64,000 nt of DNA, from the NCBI RefSeq assembly GCF_900605005.1, contig NZ_LR027558.1:1291674-1355673 (forward strand), read 5' to 3'. This document shows, in pieces, positions 1 through 7,658 of this stretch. The DNA is from Acidipropionibacterium timonense (GTDB lineage Bacteria > Actinomycetota > Actinomycetes > Propionibacteriales > Propionibacteriaceae). The first letter of the stretch is position 1; every line of letters begins with the position of its first letter. The position numbers were made by a program, and so were the translations under genes. Under the pieces are notes generated by a model. That model was not told the DNA's origin. It made no database searches and worked only from the letters and a program-made list of their open reading frames with translations.

Positions 1-326
1 TTGACGCTGAGCAGCAGGGGCTCGTCATCGACGTAGAGCTTGACGAGCTTGGCGTCGGGAACGTTGACGATGGTCTGCCCGGTGCGTGCGAAGCCGTAGG
101 CGGACTCCGCATGGTGGATGTCCCAGGTCTCGTGGAACCCGTTGATGAAGGTTCCGTGCGCCCAGGAGTCCCGACCCTCGGACGGATTGCCCCGCATCCC
201 GAGGTAGCCGTTGCCCACGGCGAAGAGGGTCTCGGTTCGTCCCAGGTCCTCGGTGCTCGGGGCGGTCTCGACGAGCGCCCACGGGTCGTCCGGGAACCGC
301 CAGCGGTCCATGGGATCGACGGTCAT
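1..326 (-). CDS. GH65 family sugar phosphorylase, N-terminal part (cut by window edge)
   Basis: Only the first 108 codons are in the window, because the gene runs off the left edge. The start ATG at 326 overlaps the stop of the HAD gene upstream as ATGA, so the two are translationally coupled. The N-terminal sequence has the glycoside hydrolase family 65 pattern: TLFAVGNGYLGMRGN at about residues 33-47, then HGTFINGFHETW and GQTIVNVPDAKL. Family members phosphorolyse maltose, trehalose, kojibiose or related disaccharides, releasing beta-glucose 1-phosphate. The coupled beta-phosphoglucomutase would convert that product to glucose 6-phosphate. The exact disaccharide cannot be read from this fragment, and the catalytic residues lie outside the window. 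Confidence 0.88.
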   Translation of the reverse strand, partial: MTVDPMDRWRFPDDPWALVETAPSTEDLGRTETLFAVGNGYLGMRGNPSEGRDSWAHGTFINGFHETWDIHHAESAYGFARTGQTIVNVPDAKLVKLYVDDEPLLLSV

Positions 327-1036
327 GACACCAGCTCCTCCAGATCGGCGACGACGAGTTGCGCGCCGGCGGCACGCAGCGCCTCCGGGCCGGCACCACG
401 GTCGACCCCGACGACGAGTCCGGCTCCGGCGGCCGCACCGGAGCGCACCCCGGAGACGGCGTCCTCGACGACGACGCACTCGCCGGGGGCACGGCTCAGC
501 ATGGACGCCGCGGCCAGGTAGGGATCCGGCGCCGGTTTGCCCGCCAGGCCCTGCTCCTGGGCCACCTGCCCGTCGACGATGACGTCGAAGAAGGACGTCA
601 GCCCGGCCCGGTCGAGCACCTGCCGGGCGTTGCGGGACGCCGAGACGACGGCCCGGTCGACGTGCCGATCGACGAGTTGACGGACCAGCCGGAGCGAACC
701 GGGATAGGGCTCGATGCCGTCACGGGCGAGCACGGCGAGGAAGAGCTCGTTCTTGCGGTTGCCGAGCCCACAGACGGTGGTCGCGTCGGCGGGGTCCTCG
801 GGCGTCCCCTCCGGCAGGGTGATGCCGCGCGAGGCCAGGAAGTCGCGGACCCCGTCATAGCGGGGACGTCCGTCGACGTGGGCCAGGTAGTCGGCGTCGC
901 TGAAGGGTCGAGGGTCGCCGTGGTCGGCCAGGACGGCGTCGAACATCTCCGCCCAGGCCCGCCGATGGACGCGGGCCGTGGGCGTCAGCACGCCGTCGAG
1001 GTCGAAGAGGAAGGCCGTGAAGGAGGACAGATCCAT
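323..1036 (-). CDS. HAD hydrolase, beta-phosphoglucomutase-like
   Basis: This 237-residue protein belongs to the haloacid dehalogenase superfamily. Motif I is FLFDLDGVLTPTA at residues 10-22, with the nucleophile and acid/base aspartates of the DxD signature. A small cap domain follows. The Ser of VVSASRN (motif II region), the Lys of GKPAPDPYL and the acidic VVVEDAVSGV of motif IV are all present. Coupling to a GH65 phosphorylase through a 4-base ATGA overlap suggests it isomerises beta-glucose 1-phosphate to glucose 6-phosphate. A plain sugar-phosphate phosphatase is the alternative. A TAGCAT box six bases before the ATG, and no Shine-Dalgarno, suggest a leaderless transcript that opens the operon. 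Confidence 0.85.
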   Translation of the reverse strand: MDLSSFTAFLFDLDGVLTPTARVHRRAWAEMFDAVLADHGDPRPFSDADYLAHVDGRPRYDGVRDFLASRGITLPEGTPEDPADATTVCGLGNRKNELFLAVLARDGIEPYPGSLRLVRQLVDRHVDRAVVSASRNARQVLDRAGLTSFFDVIVDGQVAQEQGLAGKPAPDPYLAAASMLSRAPGECVVVEDAVSGVRSGAAAGAGLVVGVDRGAGPEALRAAGAQLVVADLEELVS

Positions 1037-1042
1037 ACCCCC

Positions 1043-1048
1043 ATGCTA
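1043..1048 (-). promoter_or_regulatory. -10 box of the HAD/GH65 operon (leaderless)
   Basis: TAGCAT on the minus strand lies six bases upstream of the ATG at 1036. This spacing would place the transcription start at the A of the start codon. No -35 hexamer is obvious. Confidence 0.5.
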
Positions 1049-1110
1049 TGGACACCTCGACGACATCCGAGCGCTCGACGGCCACAACGTCCCTCGACGT
1101 GGCCCCGGAA

Positions 1111-2055
1111 TCAGAAGAGGGCGGCGGCCAGGGCGCGACGGGCCGCGCTCACCTGGGGGTCCGAGGTGCCGACCATGTCGAAGAGCTCGAGGAGCCGGGC
1201 ACGGGTGCGGTCGCGGTCCTCGTCGCTCGTCCGGCGGACGACGTCGACGAGGCGGTCGAAGGCCCCCTTGACGTCGCCCCCGAGGATCTGCACGTCCGCC
1301 GCCGCGAGCTGCGCGTCGACGTCGTGGGGATACTCCTGGGCGGTGGTGAGCAGTGCGCGCGGGTCGGCCCCGGCCACTCGGGACAGGACGCCGACCCCCG
1401 CCCGTCCGGCCTTGAGCACCGGGTCCTGCGGCTCCGCCGCGAGCAGGGCGTCGTAGGCGGCCAGGGCCTCCTCGTAGCGTCCTTCGTCGACGAGCTTCTC
1501 GGCCGCCACGGTCCGTGGGTCGGGACCGGCCTCGGCCTGGTCGACGCCCGCGGGGGTGGCGGTCGTCACGGGTTCGGCCCGTCCGACCATCCCCGAGGCG
1601 ACCGCGGCCTGCGACACCTGCTCGGTGATCTCGCGCAGCCGCGTCTCATCGACGGTGCCCTGGGCCAGAGGAGCCAACTGACCTCCGATGAGGGCCACGA
1701 GCATGGGGACCGCCTGGATGCCGATGCTCTGGGCCAAACGAGGGTTGGCGTCGACGTCCACCCGGACCAGCAGCCATCGTCCGGCGGCCTCATCGGTGAG
1801 CCGCGCCAGCGTCGCCGACATCTCCTCGGCACCGTGGGCGCGCGGCGAGGTGAACTCGATGAGCACCGGGTACTGCACCGACTTCTGGGCGAACTCGTTG
1901 AAGTTCTCCTCGGTGCCCTGCGCCACCCAGGACCGACCGCCGCCCGGTTGCGAGGATGGGGTCAGCGACGGAGCGCTCGTGGAGGCGGCCTGAGCTGCCT
2001 GGGCCAGGCCCGACAGATCGACGGCACCCGGACGGTTGAAGGATTCGACTGGCAT
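1111..2055 (-). CDS. thioredoxin-like tetratricopeptide protein (YbbN/CnoX type)
   Basis: A 314-residue protein with a thioredoxin-like domain (about residues 45-150) and a helical TPR-like C-terminal half (about 165-314). It resembles YbbN co-chaperones, which bind unfolded clients and hand them to chaperones. The usual WCxxC is absent: the sequence at the expected place is FTSPRAHGAEE, so it cannot act as a disulfide reductase there. The cis-Pro loop (GIQAVPMLVAL) is kept. The N-terminal 45 residues are Ala/Ser/Pro-rich and probably disordered. It is a single gene between the sugar phosphorylase operon and divergent pgm. Mycobacteria carry a similar protein (Rv1324) near nucS and the epimerase gene. 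The role is inferred from the family. Confidence 0.8.
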   Translation of the reverse strand: MPVESFNRPGAVDLSGLAQAAQAASTSAPSLTPSSQPGGGRSWVAQGTEENFNEFAQKSVQYPVLIEFTSPRAHGAEEMSATLARLTDEAAGRWLLVRVDVDANPRLAQSIGIQAVPMLVALIGGQLAPLAQGTVDETRLREITEQVSQAAVASGMVGRAEPVTTATPAGVDQAEAGPDPRTVAAEKLVDEGRYEEALAAYDALLAAEPQDPVLKAGRAGVGVLSRVAGADPRALLTTAQEYPHDVDAQLAAADVQILGGDVKGAFDRLVDVVRRTSDEDRDRTRARLLELFDMVGTSDPQVSAARRALAAALF

Positions 2056-2186
2056 GACAGCAATTCAACGACCGATGGCGTCCCGAGGCAACCGACGGGG
2101 CCACCATCCGCACGGAACGCAGCACACAGCGCCCGCCGACTCGCGCCGATTGTGGCCCATGGACCCATCGGCTCCGGTCACGGTGA

Positions 2187-2192
2187 GAGGAT
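2187..2192 (+). promoter_or_regulatory. possible -10 box of pgm (leaderless)
   Basis: GAGGAT ends six bases before the pgm ATG at 2199. It keeps the A at position 2 and T at position 6 that are common to the leaderless -10 boxes in this window. The match is weaker than at other genes. Confidence 0.3.
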
Positions 2193-2198
2193 GGCGGC

Positions 2199-3827
2199 AT
2201 GGCACATGAACGCGCCGGTCAGCCGGCGACCGAATCAGACCTCATCGACGTGGATGCCGTCCTCGCCGCCTACCACGACATCACCCCGGACCCCGACAAC
2301 CCCGACCAGAAGGTCGTCTTCGGCACCTCCGGTCACCGTGGCTCCTCTCTGGACGGAGCGTTCAACGACGCCCACATCGCTGCCACCACCCAGGCCATCG
2401 TCGAGTACCGGGCCGCCCAGGGCATCACCGGGCCCCTCTTCATCGGCAAGGACACCCACGCCCTGTCGCTGCCCGCTTGGACCACTGCCATCGAGGTGCT
2501 GCGCGCCAATGACGTCGCCGTCATCGCCGAGCACGACGACGACTGGACGCCCACCCCGGCGGTCTCGCGGGCGATCATCGTCCACAACCGTCTGGGACAG
2601 GGGCCCCGGGCCGACGGCATCGTCGTCACCCCCTCGCACAACCCGCCCCGCGACGGCGGCTTCAAGTACAACCCGCCGCACGGCGGCCCGGCCGACACGG
2701 ACGCGACGACGTGGATCGCCGACCGTGCCAACGAACTCCTGCACGATCCCTCGGGCATCCGACGTCGTTCGTACGAGCAGGTCGCCGGTGAGGTCACCCG
2801 CTTCGACTACCGCAGCGCCTACTGCGACGACCTGCGCAATGCCCTCAACCTCGACGCCATCGCCGACGCCGACGTCCACATCGGCGCCGATCCGCTGGGC
2901 GGCGCGTCGGTGCAGTACTGGGAGTACATCAGCGAGCACCTCGGCCTCGACCTCACCGTCGTCAACGAGACGGTCGACCCCACGTGGCGGTTCATGACCC
3001 TCGACACCGACGGCAAGATCCGCATGGACTGCTCGTCGCCCAACGCCATGGCCTCGCTCATCGCCAACAAGGACCGCTACGACATCGCCACCGGCAATGA
3101 CGCGGACTCCGATCGCCACGGCATCGTCACCCCCGATGCCGGCCTCATGAACCCCAACGCCTACCTGGCCGTCGCGATCCAGTACCTCTTCGCGCACCGG
3201 CCCGGGTGGGCCCCGGACGCCGGGGTCGGCAAGACCCTCGTCTCCTCCTCGCTCATCGACAGGGTGGCCGCCGACCTGGGACGCCGCCTCGTCGAGGTGC
3301 CGGTCGGGTTCAAGTGGTTCGTGCCCGGGCTCATGCGTGGTGACCTCGGTTTCGGCGGCGAGGAGTCGGCCGGGGCATCCTTCCTCGACCTCGACGGACG
3401 CACCTGGACCACCGACAAGGACGGCCTGCTGCTAGCCCTGCTGGCCAGCGAGATCAAGGCCGTCACCGGCCAGTCGCCGTCCCAGCTCTACGCGCAGATC
3501 GAGGAACGCTTCGGCCGGTCCTACTACGCGCGCATCGACTCCGATGCCACCCGCGAGCAGAAGGCGCGGCTCAAGGCCCTGTCGCCGGCCGACGTCACCG
3601 CCTCCGAGGTGGCGGGCGAGAAGGTGCTCCAGGTGCTCACCGAGGCCCCCGGCAACGGTGCGGCGATCGGCGGCATCAAGGTCGTCACCGAACATGCCTG
3701 GTTCGCCGCACGCCCCTCGGGCACCGAGAACAAGTACAAGATCTACGCCGAGTCGCTCATCGACGCCGACCACCTGGCCCGCGTCCAGGAGCAGGCCAAG
3801 GACGTCGTCGACGCCGCCCTGGCGTGA
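2199..3827 (+). CDS. pgm: alpha-D-glucose phosphate-specific phosphoglucomutase
   Basis: A 542-residue cytoplasmic enzyme that interconverts glucose 1-phosphate and glucose 6-phosphate, linking glycogen and cell-wall sugar nucleotides to glycolysis. All family landmarks are visible: the phosphoserine loop TPSHNPPRDGG near residues 143-153, the Mg-binding loop GNDADSDRHG near 300, the sugar-binding loop GGEESAGAS near 385, and the phosphate-binding loop RPSGTENKYK near the C-terminus. The length matches the E. coli-type Pgm family. The gene is monocistronic and ends before a strong hairpin shared with the convergent gene. The start was chosen at the first ATG after the probable -10 box, since no Shine-Dalgarno precedes it. 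Confidence 0.96.
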   Translation: MAHERAGQPATESDLIDVDAVLAAYHDITPDPDNPDQKVVFGTSGHRGSSLDGAFNDAHIAATTQAIVEYRAAQGITGPLFIGKDTHALSLPAWTTAIEVLRANDVAVIAEHDDDWTPTPAVSRAIIVHNRLGQGPRADGIVVTPSHNPPRDGGFKYNPPHGGPADTDATTWIADRANELLHDPSGIRRRSYEQVAGEVTRFDYRSAYCDDLRNALNLDAIADADVHIGADPLGGASVQYWEYISEHLGLDLTVVNETVDPTWRFMTLDTDGKIRMDCSSPNAMASLIANKDRYDIATGNDADSDRHGIVTPDAGLMNPNAYLAVAIQYLFAHRPGWAPDAGVGKTLVSSSLIDRVAADLGRRLVEVPVGFKWFVPGLMRGDLGFGGEESAGASFLDLDGRTWTTDKDGLLLALLASEIKAVTGQSPSQLYAQIEERFGRSYYARIDSDATREQKARLKALSPADVTASEVAGEKVLQVLTEAPGNGAAIGGIKVVTEHAWFAARPSGTENKYKIYAESLIDADHLARVQEQAKDVVDAALA

Positions 3828-3855
3828 CCCCGTCCGGGCCCATCGCCGGACCGAC

Positions 3856-3885
3856 CGACGCCGTCCCCGCGAGGGGGCGGCGTCG
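3856..3885. terminator. bidirectional hairpin terminator between pgm and the PH-domain gene
   Basis: The arms CGACGCCGTCCCC and GGGGGCGGCGTCG form 13 pairs (one G-T) around a 4-base GCGA loop. It lies between convergent genes ending at 3827 and 3906, so it can serve both. Confidence 0.75.
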
Positions 3886-3905
3886 TCTCGTCCGAGGTGG
3901 GAAGG

Positions 3906-4433
3906 TCACTTGGGATGGGCGAGGTTCGTCCGTAGACCTGCCCGCTGGATGACCGCCTGGATGGTGAGGTCGCGTCGTTCGGGATGGGCCACATAGGTGA
4001 TGACCCGCAGGCCCTGGTCCTGGGCGGCGGACTCGAAGACGAAGTGCCCGTATCCGAGCATCTGGCCGAGCAGGGGTTGCTCCACGGAGATGTCGAGGAT
4101 CCGCGTCATGGGCATCGTCGCCAGGTGCTGGTCGGCGATGCCGTGCACCCGGAAGACCCGCATGTTCGTGATGACGAAGCGGTCCATGTGGTGGATGTAG
4201 AACTGGATGATCGCCCACAGGTCGAGGAGGATCCCCAGTATCATGAGCGTCGGCCAGGCCGGGCCGAGGCGCCACATCGTGAGGTAGAGCGCCATCGAGA
4301 CGAGGAGGGCAGCGGCCGGCGGGACGGTGAGCACCCAGTGCTTGTCGACCTCGTCGATGATGTACTCGCCCTCGTCGATGAGCAGGTGTCGGTCGACGTC
4401 GGGGACGAAGAATCGACGCAGACGGGTGGGCAC
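3906..4433 (-). CDS. membrane protein with bacterial PH domain
   Basis: A 175-residue protein. Two hydrophobic helices (about residues 30-75, including AAALLVSMALYLTMW and LMILGILLDLWAIIQF) come after a short basic N-terminus. A bacterial pleckstrin-homology domain (about 80-165, with DRFVITNMRVFRVHGI and MPMTRILDISVEQ) follows. Such proteins are membrane-anchored with no defined reaction. The start is the GTG at 4433, two bases after the stop of the small membrane gene upstream, with a G-rich stretch ahead of it. An upstream reading of the same frame is only the shadow of that small gene. The two genes are probably one operon. Function unknown. Confidence 0.75.
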   Translation of the reverse strand: MPTRLRRFFVPDVDRHLLIDEGEYIIDEVDKHWVLTVPPAAALLVSMALYLTMWRLGPAWPTLMILGILLDLWAIIQFYIHHMDRFVITNMRVFRVHGIADQHLATMPMTRILDISVEQPLLGQMLGYGHFVFESAAQDQGLRVITYVAHPERRDLTIQAVIQRAGLRTNLAHPK

Positions 4434-4435
4434 GG

Positions 4436-4588
4436 TCAGCCGCGTCCCCCGAGGGCGCGGACGAAGCCGAAGAGTCCGGAGAAGAAGCCGCGGATGATGT
4501 TGGCGGTTCCCTGCGGGTCGGTGAAGATGTAGTACAGGCAGAAGACGACGATGAAGACCCAGAGGGTCGTCTGCAGGATCTTCTTCAT
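4436..4588 (-). CDS. small single-span membrane protein
   Basis: A 50-residue ORF starting MKKILQTTLWVFIVVFCLYY, with one clear transmembrane helix at about residues 6-24. A second amphipathic segment, TANIIRGFFSGLFGFVRALG, ends the protein. The start ATG at 4588 is preceded by AAGGAGCCAGTGG, a good Shine-Dalgarno. It stops two bases before the GTG of the PH-domain gene, so the pair is likely co-translated and may form a membrane complex. I recognise no family. Confidence 0.65.
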   Translation of the reverse strand: MKKILQTTLWVFIVVFCLYYIFTDPQGTANIIRGFFSGLFGFVRALGGRG

Positions 4589-4801
4589 CCACTGGCTCCT
4601 TGTCGTACTCGTCCCCGGCTGGACGCCGTTCGGGGGTCGTCGGGGCACGAGACACCCGTGGGTCCCATCGTGGTGCACGTGAGCGCCGATGACTCGCGCG
4701 CAACGCCGGGCGGACCCGAATCGGTACGTTCCGGGAACTCGTCACCGCGGACCCACCCCCCTGACGCCCCCGGCCGCCTCGCCGGTGGAAGAATGGTCGC
4801 C

Positions 4802-5260
4802 ATGGAGAACTTCAACAACGATCCGTTCGCGTGCATCGACCACGTCGGTTTCGCCGTCAAGGACATGGACGAGGCCATCAAGTACCACTGCGACGTGCTC
4901 GGCTTCCACGTGCTGCTGCGTGAGAAGAACGAGGGTCACGGCGTCGAGGAGGCCATGATCGCCACCGGTGACTTCGGCAAGGAGTCCACGGTCGTCCAGC
5001 TGCTGGCCCCGCTCGGCGAGGACACCACCATCGGCAAGTACATCGCCAAGAACAAGAACATGATCCAGCAGGTGTGCTACCGCACCTACGACCTGGACAA
5101 GACCATCGAGGTGCTCAAGGAGCGCGGCGCCGTCCTCATCGGCGAGCCCTCCACCGGCACCGGCGGTTCGCGGGTCATCTTCCTGCACCCCAAGTACACC
5201 GGCGGCATCCTCATCGAGATCACCGAGCCCCCGGCCGAGGGCATGCCCTACAAGAAGTGA
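4802..5260 (+). CDS. mce: methylmalonyl-CoA epimerase-like VOC protein
   Basis: A 152-residue vicinal-oxygen-chelate protein. It aligns along its length with the Propionibacterium shermanii methylmalonyl-CoA epimerase, which interconverts the 2R and 2S epimers in the B12-dependent propionate route. From that enzyme's known metal ligands (His12, Gln65, His91, Glu141) and base Glu48, the equivalents here are H14, Q66, Q90, E139 and E50. The third ligand is therefore Gln instead of His: the sequence is MIQQVCYR where the reference has GLHHMAWR. It may be a divergent epimerase or a paralogue with another substrate. The ATG at 4802 was preferred; an in-frame ATG at 4793 is possible. Mycobacteria keep a homologue near nucS, as here. 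Confidence 0.78.
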   Translation: MENFNNDPFACIDHVGFAVKDMDEAIKYHCDVLGFHVLLREKNEGHGVEEAMIATGDFGKESTVVQLLAPLGEDTTIGKYIAKNKNMIQQVCYRTYDLDKTIEVLKERGAVLIGEPSTGTGGSRVIFLHPKYTGGILIEITEPPAEGMPYKK

Positions 5261-5298
5261 TCGGGTGACGACGCCAGCGTCGTCCTACATCGCCCCCT

Positions 5299-5328
5299 GA
5301 CGGACCCGCGACTCGTCGCGGGTCCGTC
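5299..5328 (+). terminator. hairpin terminator of the epimerase gene
   Basis: The arms GACGGACCCGCGA and TCGCGGGTCCGTC pair perfectly over 13 bases around a CTCG loop, 38 bases after the stop codon. The same stem is repeated three more times just downstream. Confidence 0.75.
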
Positions 5329-5465
5329 GTCGTGTGGTCGTGGGGACCGCGACTCGTCGCGGGTCCGTCGTCGTGTGGTCGTGGGGACCGAGACTCGTCG
5401 CGGGTCCGTCGTCGTGTGGTCGTGGGGACCGCGACTCGTCGCGGGTCCGTCGTCGTGTGGTGGCG
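5302..5465 (+). repeat. four tandem 41-base repeats, each holding a hairpin
   Basis: Units begin at 5302, 5344, 5385 and 5426 (steps of 42, 41 and 41 bases). Each carries the stem GACCCGCGA / TCGCGGGTC, or a one-base variant, around CTCG, followed by a GTCGTCGTGTGGTCGTG tail. The first unit is the epimerase terminator, so the array looks like tandem amplification of a terminator in the space before the coiled-coil gene. Confidence 0.85.
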
Positions 5466-5558
5466 GGGACGGCGTCCTCCCCCGTTTGTCGCCGCGTCTT
5501 TGTCGCTGCCGGTTGGTAGCGTGGTGGACGCAGCAGCGATGTGAGAGGGGAAACCGCG

Positions 5559-6755
5559 GTGACCAGTCCAGTCGAGCCGACGAGCAACGAGTCCCAGGAC
5601 GAGGAGACCGGCCTCAACCTGTTCGACGACAGTGCGAGCGCCGCGGGGAGCTTCACCCACACGATGTGGGGATATGACCGGACGAGCGTCGACAACTACG
5701 TTCGCGAGATCGAGCAGCAGGTATCCACCCTCAAGCAGCTCACCCGGCACCTGCGGCACCAGGTCGCCGAGGCCGAGAAGCAGGCCACGAAGACCGATTT
5801 CACCCGGCTGGGTGAGCACGCCACCGGGATCCTCACCGCCGCCGAGACCCAGGCCAAGGACATCGTCGCCAAGGCCGGCCACGAGGCCGAGCGGATCAAG
5901 GAGGAGGGCCGCCGGGTCGCCGCCGACCTGCGGTCGGCCGCCCAGACCGAGGCCGACGACATCCGCGTGGCGGGTCTGGCCAACCAGCGGGAGCTTCGTG
6001 ACCAGGCCTCCACCGATGCCCAGAAGGCCATCGACGCCGCCCGCGACCAGGCCCGGACCCTCGTCGAGCAGGCCAACACCCGCGGCGCCGCCATCGTCAC
6101 CGAGGCGCAGACGAAGGCCGAGTCCCTCACCCAGGGGTCGAGGGCCGAGGCGGCGCAGATCCTCGAGCACGCGCGCAAGGAGGCCTCCGACATCGTCGCC
6201 CGCGCTCGTGAGGAGTCCGAGCGACTGGCCGCCGAGGCGAAGGCGCGGCACGACGAGGCCGACGCGACCGTCTCGGAACTCCTGGCCCAGGCCACCGCTC
6301 ACCAGAAGGCGGCCGCGGCCCAGCTCGACGAGCACACCGTGCAGGCCCAGAAGATCCGCGACGACGCCCTGGCCCAGGCGGAGGAGACCCGCACCCAGGC
6401 GGCCCGGGACGCGGAGAACCGCATCGCGACGGCGCACCGCCAGGCGGCGATGATGAAGGAGCGGATCGAGGAGCAGTACGCCTGGCGCAAGGAACAGCTC
6501 GAGCGCGAGACCGCCGCCCTGCTCCAGCGCAAGGCCTCCGTCGTCGCCCAGCTCAACAACCTCAAGGCGCTCGCCGCCCAGGCCGAGCACGACTACCCGG
6601 ACACCGATCCCTTCGCGACCAGCGACACCGAGCGGACGGTCGTCAGTGGTCGTCCCGTCGAGGCCGCCACCCAGGTCCTCGATTCCGCCGACGAGAACCC
6701 GACGACGGTGCTCGACGTCGACCGGACGGCCGTCATCGACCCCCAGGGCAAGTAG
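5559..6755 (+). CDS. DivIVA-like coiled-coil protein
   Basis: A 398-residue protein with a short acidic N-terminus, a DivIVA/Wag31-like segment near residues 35-65 (GYDRTSVDNYVREIEQQVSTL), then about 270 residues of Ala/Glu/Lys/Arg-rich heptads. This long coiled coil is followed by an Asp/Thr-rich, probably disordered tail. DivIVA-family proteins mark curved membrane and organise polar growth or septation in actinobacteria. This protein is related in design but is not the canonical ftsZ-linked DivIVA. Start GTG 5559 was chosen because GAGAGGGG lies about 8 bases ahead; GTG 5541 is the alternative. It is a single gene, bounded by the hairpin repeats and a shared terminator. Confidence 0.7.
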   Translation: MTSPVEPTSNESQDEETGLNLFDDSASAAGSFTHTMWGYDRTSVDNYVREIEQQVSTLKQLTRHLRHQVAEAEKQATKTDFTRLGEHATGILTAAETQAKDIVAKAGHEAERIKEEGRRVAADLRSAAQTEADDIRVAGLANQRELRDQASTDAQKAIDAARDQARTLVEQANTRGAAIVTEAQTKAESLTQGSRAEAAQILEHARKEASDIVARAREESERLAAEAKARHDEADATVSELLAQATAHQKAAAAQLDEHTVQAQKIRDDALAQAEETRTQAARDAENRIATAHRQAAMMKERIEEQYAWRKEQLERETAALLQRKASVVAQLNNLKALAAQAEHDYPDTDPFATSDTERTVVSGRPVEAATQVLDSADENPTTVLDVDRTAVIDPQGK

Positions 6756-6787
6756 TTCTCCCCCGCAGCCCGGACCGACGCAGCAGT

Positions 6788-6809
6788 GACCGACTCAGAA
6801 GAGTCGGTC
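6788..6809. terminator. bidirectional hairpin overlapping the nucS stop codon
   Basis: The arms GACCGACTC and GAGTCGGTC pair perfectly over nine bases around AGAA. The left arm and loop contain the nucS stop codon, and the structure also sits 33 bases after the coiled-coil gene. Confidence 0.6.
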
Positions 6810-7508
6810 CTCCGGGTGGTCCATCCCACGAAGTTCGTCGTAGTCGACCGTGACGCAGGCGATGCCGCGGTCGGTGGCCAGGGTACGGGCCTGCGGCTTG
6901 ATCTGTTGGGCCGCGAACACCCCGTCGACGTGGGAGCCGAGCAGATGGTCTCGGTTGAGCAGGTCGAGATAGCGGGTGAGCTGCTCGACTCCGTCGATCT
7001 CGCCGCGGCGCTTGATCTCGACGGCGACGTAGACCCCCTCGGCATTGCGGCACAGGAGGTCGACCGGGCCGATCGGCGTCATGTACTCGCGCTGCACCAG
7101 GCTCCACCCGGCGCCAAACACCTCCGGGTTCTCGGCCAGGAGCTCCTGGAGGTGGGCCTCGACGCCATCCTTCTGCAGCCCAGGGTCGACGCCGAGCTCA
7201 TGGGTGGTGTCGAGATGGATCTGGCCCAGGAGGATCTGCAGGTGGTCACCGGTCGGTGAATGGACCTCCCAGACCGCGGTGAGCTGCCGATCGATGTCGG
7301 CCGTGGCCGCCGCCTCGTCGTCCCGGGGTTCGCGCACCGACAGGGTGCACGGCGGGCTCATCCAGTTGAGCGGCTTGTACGCCCGGTCATCGGCATGGAT
7401 GCTCACCGAGTTGTCGGCCTTGACGACGATGAGCCTCCTCGCCCACGGCAGATGGGCGGTGAGACGACCGGTGTAGTCGACCTGACAGTCCGCGATGACG
7501 AGACGCAC
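6795..7508 (-). CDS. nucS: mismatch-specific endonuclease NucS/EndoMS
   Basis: A 237-residue protein of the NucS family, which performs non-canonical mismatch repair in actinobacteria lacking MutS/MutL by cutting both strands at mismatches. The N-terminal half ([31 protein letters not shown]) is the DNA-binding domain. The C-terminal RecB-like nuclease has [11 protein letters not shown] and [20 protein letters not shown], with the D..E-x-K metal-binding residues. The C-terminus EDRLF resembles a sliding-clamp-binding tail. Start GTG 7508 fits the conserved family N-terminus; upstream in-frame sequence is an intergenic shadow containing a repeat. The neighbourhood (epimerase, thioredoxin-like gene, atp operon) resembles that in mycobacteria. 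Confidence 0.93.
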   Translation of the reverse strand: MRLVIADCQVDYTGRLTAHLPWARRLIVVKADNSVSIHADDRAYKPLNWMSPPCTLSVREPRDDEAAATADIDRQLTAVWEVHSPTGDHLQILLGQIHLDTTHELGVDPGLQKDGVEAHLQELLAENPEVFGAGWSLVQREYMTPIGPVDLLCRNAEGVYVAVEIKRRGEIDGVEQLTRYLDLLNRDHLLGSHVDGVFAAQQIKPQARTLATDRGIACVTVDYDELRGMDHPEDRLF

Positions 7509-7579
7509 GTCCGACGACTCTACCCGACCGACGTCGTTCGGCCCGCCCCCGTGACGACCTGGCTCCAGAGATGTCACCC

Positions 7580-7632
7580 TGCTCCCCGAGTACCGGGAGC
7601 GAGGTGGATGTTCTGGCGCCACGTGGAGCCGA
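7580..7632. repeat. solitary copy of the palindrome-centred intergenic repeat
   Basis: CTGCTCCCCGAGTACCGGGAGC forms a palindromic core in two parts (CTCCC and GGGAG arms). It is followed by GTTCTGGCGCCACGT. The same core plus tail occurs near 47718, 47994 and 57313. It lies between nucS and a small membrane protein gene. Confidence 0.6.
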
Positions 7633-7658
7633 GCCGACCGCCGACCGAGCCCGCCGTC

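Noticed and set aside
1048..2997. 649-codon plus-strand frame opposite the thioredoxin-like gene and running into pgm
   Set aside because: Both halves are shadows of recognisable genes in other frames; the composition is typical of out-of-frame high-GC DNA.
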